Part shown: positions 15,687 through 17,225 of the stretch, in pieces
How the letters are laid out: the number at the start of each line of letters is the position of its first letter
Position numbering within the stretch: position 1 is the stretch's first letter
Assembly: GCA_023230665.1 (NCBI GenBank)
Contig: JALNWY010000058.1
Coordinates: forward strand, 1-17,225
Source of the DNA: Deltaproteobacteria bacterium
Lineage (GTDB): Bacteria; Desulfobacterota; Desulfomonilia; UBA1062
Length of the DNA: 17,225 nt
Direction of reading: 5' to 3'
The notes under the pieces: generated by a model
The model's input: only the letters and a program-made list of their open reading frames with translations
The model's database searches: none
Told to the model about the DNA's origin: nothing
Made by a program: the position numbers and the translations under genes

Positions 15687-15701
15687 ACGGTCTTCCGATC
15701 T
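15687..15701. other. Illumina-adapter-like 15-mer
   Basis: Fourteen of 15 bases match the 3' end of the common Illumina adapter (ACGCTCTTCCGATCT), with one mismatch at 15690. The perfect core is TCTTCCGATCT at 15691-15701, and it overlaps the stop codon of the broken small gene on the minus strand. It may be chance, or a residual adapter or false assembly join. Confidence 0.4.
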
Positions 15702-15940
15702 ATTCAGGCTTCTTCTGTTCTTTCCGGTCTCTCTTCCAGTCCCCGGGGCTCCTCTTCACCCGTTCTTCCCGGCTCGTCTTCTGGTTGAGGCGGTAATGGG
15801 CATCTGAAGCCACCTTGAGCTTCCGCCACCGGGCTTTCCTCTTCCCCCGGCACTCCGGCCTGAAGCAATACGACTGGCCAGGGTGCCCGGGAGCTCCTTG
15901 CAAAAAAATTCCTCCCGCAGCCCGAACAGATGATCTCCAT
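15700..15940 (-). pseudogene. Frameshifted small zinc-finger-like protein
   Basis: A small basic Cys-rich protein broken by a one-base frameshift. The first part starts at the ATG at 15940, 8 nt after AGGAGG, and reads MEIICSGCGRNFF. After a run of seven T on the minus strand (15908-15902) the reading continues one frame away as GHPGQSYCFRPECRGKRKARW, then KVASDAHYRLNQ. Joined, this gives C-x2-C...Y-C-x4-C followed by the RKARWRKLK and D-x-YR-NQ pattern that I recall from unnamed 100-130-residue proteins of deltaproteobacteria and plasmids. The 241-nt span is one base over a multiple of three, consistent with one extra T. It also ends early (about 79 residues joined) in an adapter-like sequence. 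Sequencing error, slippage or true decay all remain possible; function unknown. Confidence 0.55.
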
Positions 15941-15999
15941 CCGGCAATCCTCCTGTTGGCCTTGCAGGAAGAAAACCATAATCACAATGAAATCGATAG

Positions 16000-16245
16000 G
16001 ATATACATGGAGAACAATTCCTGTCCACAACGTTGCTGGCCTTAAATCTTCTGGCCTTCCTCGCGCATACCTTCCTGGATTTCATCGATACGAGCTATAC
16101 GTTCCTACGAAAAGTGCTGGGAGCACGCAAAACCTTCTTCAATGATTTCTCCACCCTCACCAAATACTTCTTCTACCCCAGCTGGGATGCCCTCATGGAC
16201 TTCATGATCAAAGACCTCGAACTCAAACACCCTGTTCCCGGCTAG
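16000..16245 (+). mobile_element. Transposase C-terminal fragment (IS remnant)
   Basis: After an in-frame stop at 15997-15999 the frame reads HGEQFLSTTLLALNLLAF, then LDFIDTSYTFLRKVLGARKT, FFNDFSTLTKYFFYPSW and DALMDFMIKDLEL before a TAG. This closely resembles the C-terminal end of a DDE transposase: HGxxxL near the catalytic Glu region, a hydrophobic helix, and an LGAR...FFND...Y motif. I cannot assign the IS family. About 80 residues remain; the catalytic core and N-terminal part are missing, and no terminal inverted repeats or target duplication are evident. It is a dead remnant lying between the broken zinc-finger gene and the DAHP synthase promoter. Confidence 0.6.
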
Positions 16246-16288
16246 CTTTTTAAACTGAGAATTGCTGCAATGGGAGCCCTGTGCATCC

Positions 16289-16317
16289 TTGACCACGGGC
16301 ATGGTATGGCATATATC
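16289..16317 (+). promoter_or_regulatory. Promoter of the DAHP synthase gene
   Basis: TTGACC (16289-16294, 5/6) and TATATC (16312-16317, 4/6) with the ideal 17-bp spacer. Transcription would start near 16324, about 40 nt before the ATG, leaving no room for an attenuator. Confidence 0.5.
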
Positions 16318-16363
16318 ACCCGATGAGCACTGAACGCGGACACGCGCTAGGGAGAACAGGTCC

Positions 16364-17225
16364 ATGAGCTTCACCTATCTAAAGCACATTCCCACTCCGG
16401 ACGAGATCCGGGACGCCATTCCCCTGCCGGAGCGCCTCAGAAAAGTGAAAGATGCGCGCGACCGGGAGATCCGCGCGATCTTCGAGCGCGAGAGCGACCG
16501 GTTCTTTCTGGTGATCGGGCCCTGCTCGGCAGACAACGAGGATGCGGTGTGTGAGTATGTCTCGCGGCTGGCCAGGCTGCAGGACGAAGTGAAGGACTGC
16601 ATCCTCATCATCCCGCGCATCTACACCAACAAACCCCGGACCACGGGCGAGGGCTACAAGGGCATGGTACACCAGCCCGACCCCCACAAGCAGCCCAATA
16701 TCGTGGACGGCATCCGTGCAATCCGCACCATGCACGTGCGCGCCCTGCGGGAGTCAGGACTGCCGGCTGCAGACGAAATGCTCTACCCCGGCAACCTGCC
16801 CTACCTGGAAGATCTGCTGAGCTATGTGGCCGTGGGCGCCCGGTCGGTCGAGAACCAGCAGCACCGCCTCACGGTGAGCGGGATGGCGGTGCCCGCGGGC
16901 ATGAAGAACCCCACGAGCGGCGACATATCCGTAATGCTCAATTCCATCCATGCGGGCCAGCACGCCCACGTGTTCATCTATAACGGCTGGGAGGTGAAGA
17001 CCTCGGGCAACCCCTTCACCCACGCGATTCTTAGGGGGTCAGTGGATATCTCGGGCAGGAACATCCCGAACTATCACTATGAAAACCTGCTGGCTGTGAC
17101 TCGTGAGTACATGGCGCGCCCGCTCGTCCACCCCGTGATCGTGGTGGACACCAACCACTCCAACTCGGGCAAGAACTTCCGCGAGCAGCCGAGGATCGGG
17201 ATGGAGGTGATGCACAGCCGCAGGC
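16364..17225 (+). CDS. 3-Deoxy-7-phosphoheptulonate synthase, type I (partial)
   Basis: First enzyme of the shikimate pathway, condensing phosphoenolpyruvate with erythrose 4-phosphate to DAHP; a cytosolic metal-dependent TIM barrel. Seen: an N-terminal extension of about 45 residues typical of the AroF/AroG/AroH class, the PEP-site block FLVIGPCSADN, the loop IYTNKPRTTGEGYKG, VGARSVENQQHR (the GARTTESQ-like motif), AGMKNPTSGD and VDTNHSNSGKNF with the metal-binding His. Only 287 codons are present; the frame is open at the window edge and about 50-60 residues should follow. GGGAG lies 9 nt before the ATG at 16364. Feedback specificity for Tyr, Phe or Trp cannot be told here. The motif variants (ARSVENQQH rather than ARTTESQVH) suggest a branch different from E. 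coli. Confidence 0.93.
   Translation, partial: MSFTYLKHIPTPDEIRDAIPLPERLRKVKDARDREIRAIFERESDRFFLVIGPCSADNEDAVCEYVSRLARLQDEVKDCILIIPRIYTNKPRTTGEGYKGMVHQPDPHKQPNIVDGIRAIRTMHVRALRESGLPAADEMLYPGNLPYLEDLLSYVAVGARSVENQQHRLTVSGMAVPAGMKNPTSGDISVMLNSIHAGQHAHVFIYNGWEVKTSGNPFTHAILRGSVDISGRNIPNYHYENLLAVTREYMARPLVHPVIVVDTNHSNSGKNFREQPRIGMEVMHSRR

Overview
The window looks like a G+C-rich (about 60% by eye) chromosomal segment of an anaerobic, Gram-negative, deltaproteobacterium-like (Desulfobacterota-type) organism. This is an inference from three things: Tat-targeted iron-sulfur proteins beside an aldehyde:ferredoxin-oxidoreductase-type enzyme, the metY-metW-metX arrangement, and the mix of families. No rRNA, tRNA or CRISPR array is visible.

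Left part (1-9010) is mostly housekeeping metabolism. A MATE-family efflux transporter on the minus strand is divergent from a 77-residue NifU-like Fe-S scaffold protein. A 27-bp perfect hairpin (2117-2178) separates that gene from an MBL-fold hydrolase. Next comes a translationally coupled methionine operon, metY-metW-metX, with both junctions overlapping. Converging on it from the minus strand is an alpha/beta-hydrolase-panB-panC unit, in which panB and panC make pantoate and pantothenate.

The centre (9011-15680) is the most distinctive part. An 839-bp region without a convincing gene holds an A+T-rich island, an inverted repeat, a near-consensus sigma-70 promoter and a long structured leader. 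It precedes a five-gene operon: Tat ferredoxin, YdhV-like AOR-family W/Mo enzyme, HybA-like Tat ferredoxin with a C-terminal anchor, HybB/NrfD-type membrane quinone subunit, and YdhY-like Tat ferredoxin. Together they read as a membrane-bound aldehyde (or acid):quinone oxidoreductase, in which an AOR-type catalytic subunit takes the place of the [NiFe] hydrogenase in a Hyb-like electron-transfer frame. All three ferredoxins carry twin-arginine signals and the catalytic subunit does not. Tandem hairpins after the AOR gene suggest differential expression within the operon.

The right end (15681-17225) starts with decayed DNA: a frameshifted small zinc-finger-like gene ending at an Illumina-adapter-like 15-mer, then a C-terminal transposase fragment. 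A clear promoter follows, driving a type I DAHP synthase that runs off the window.
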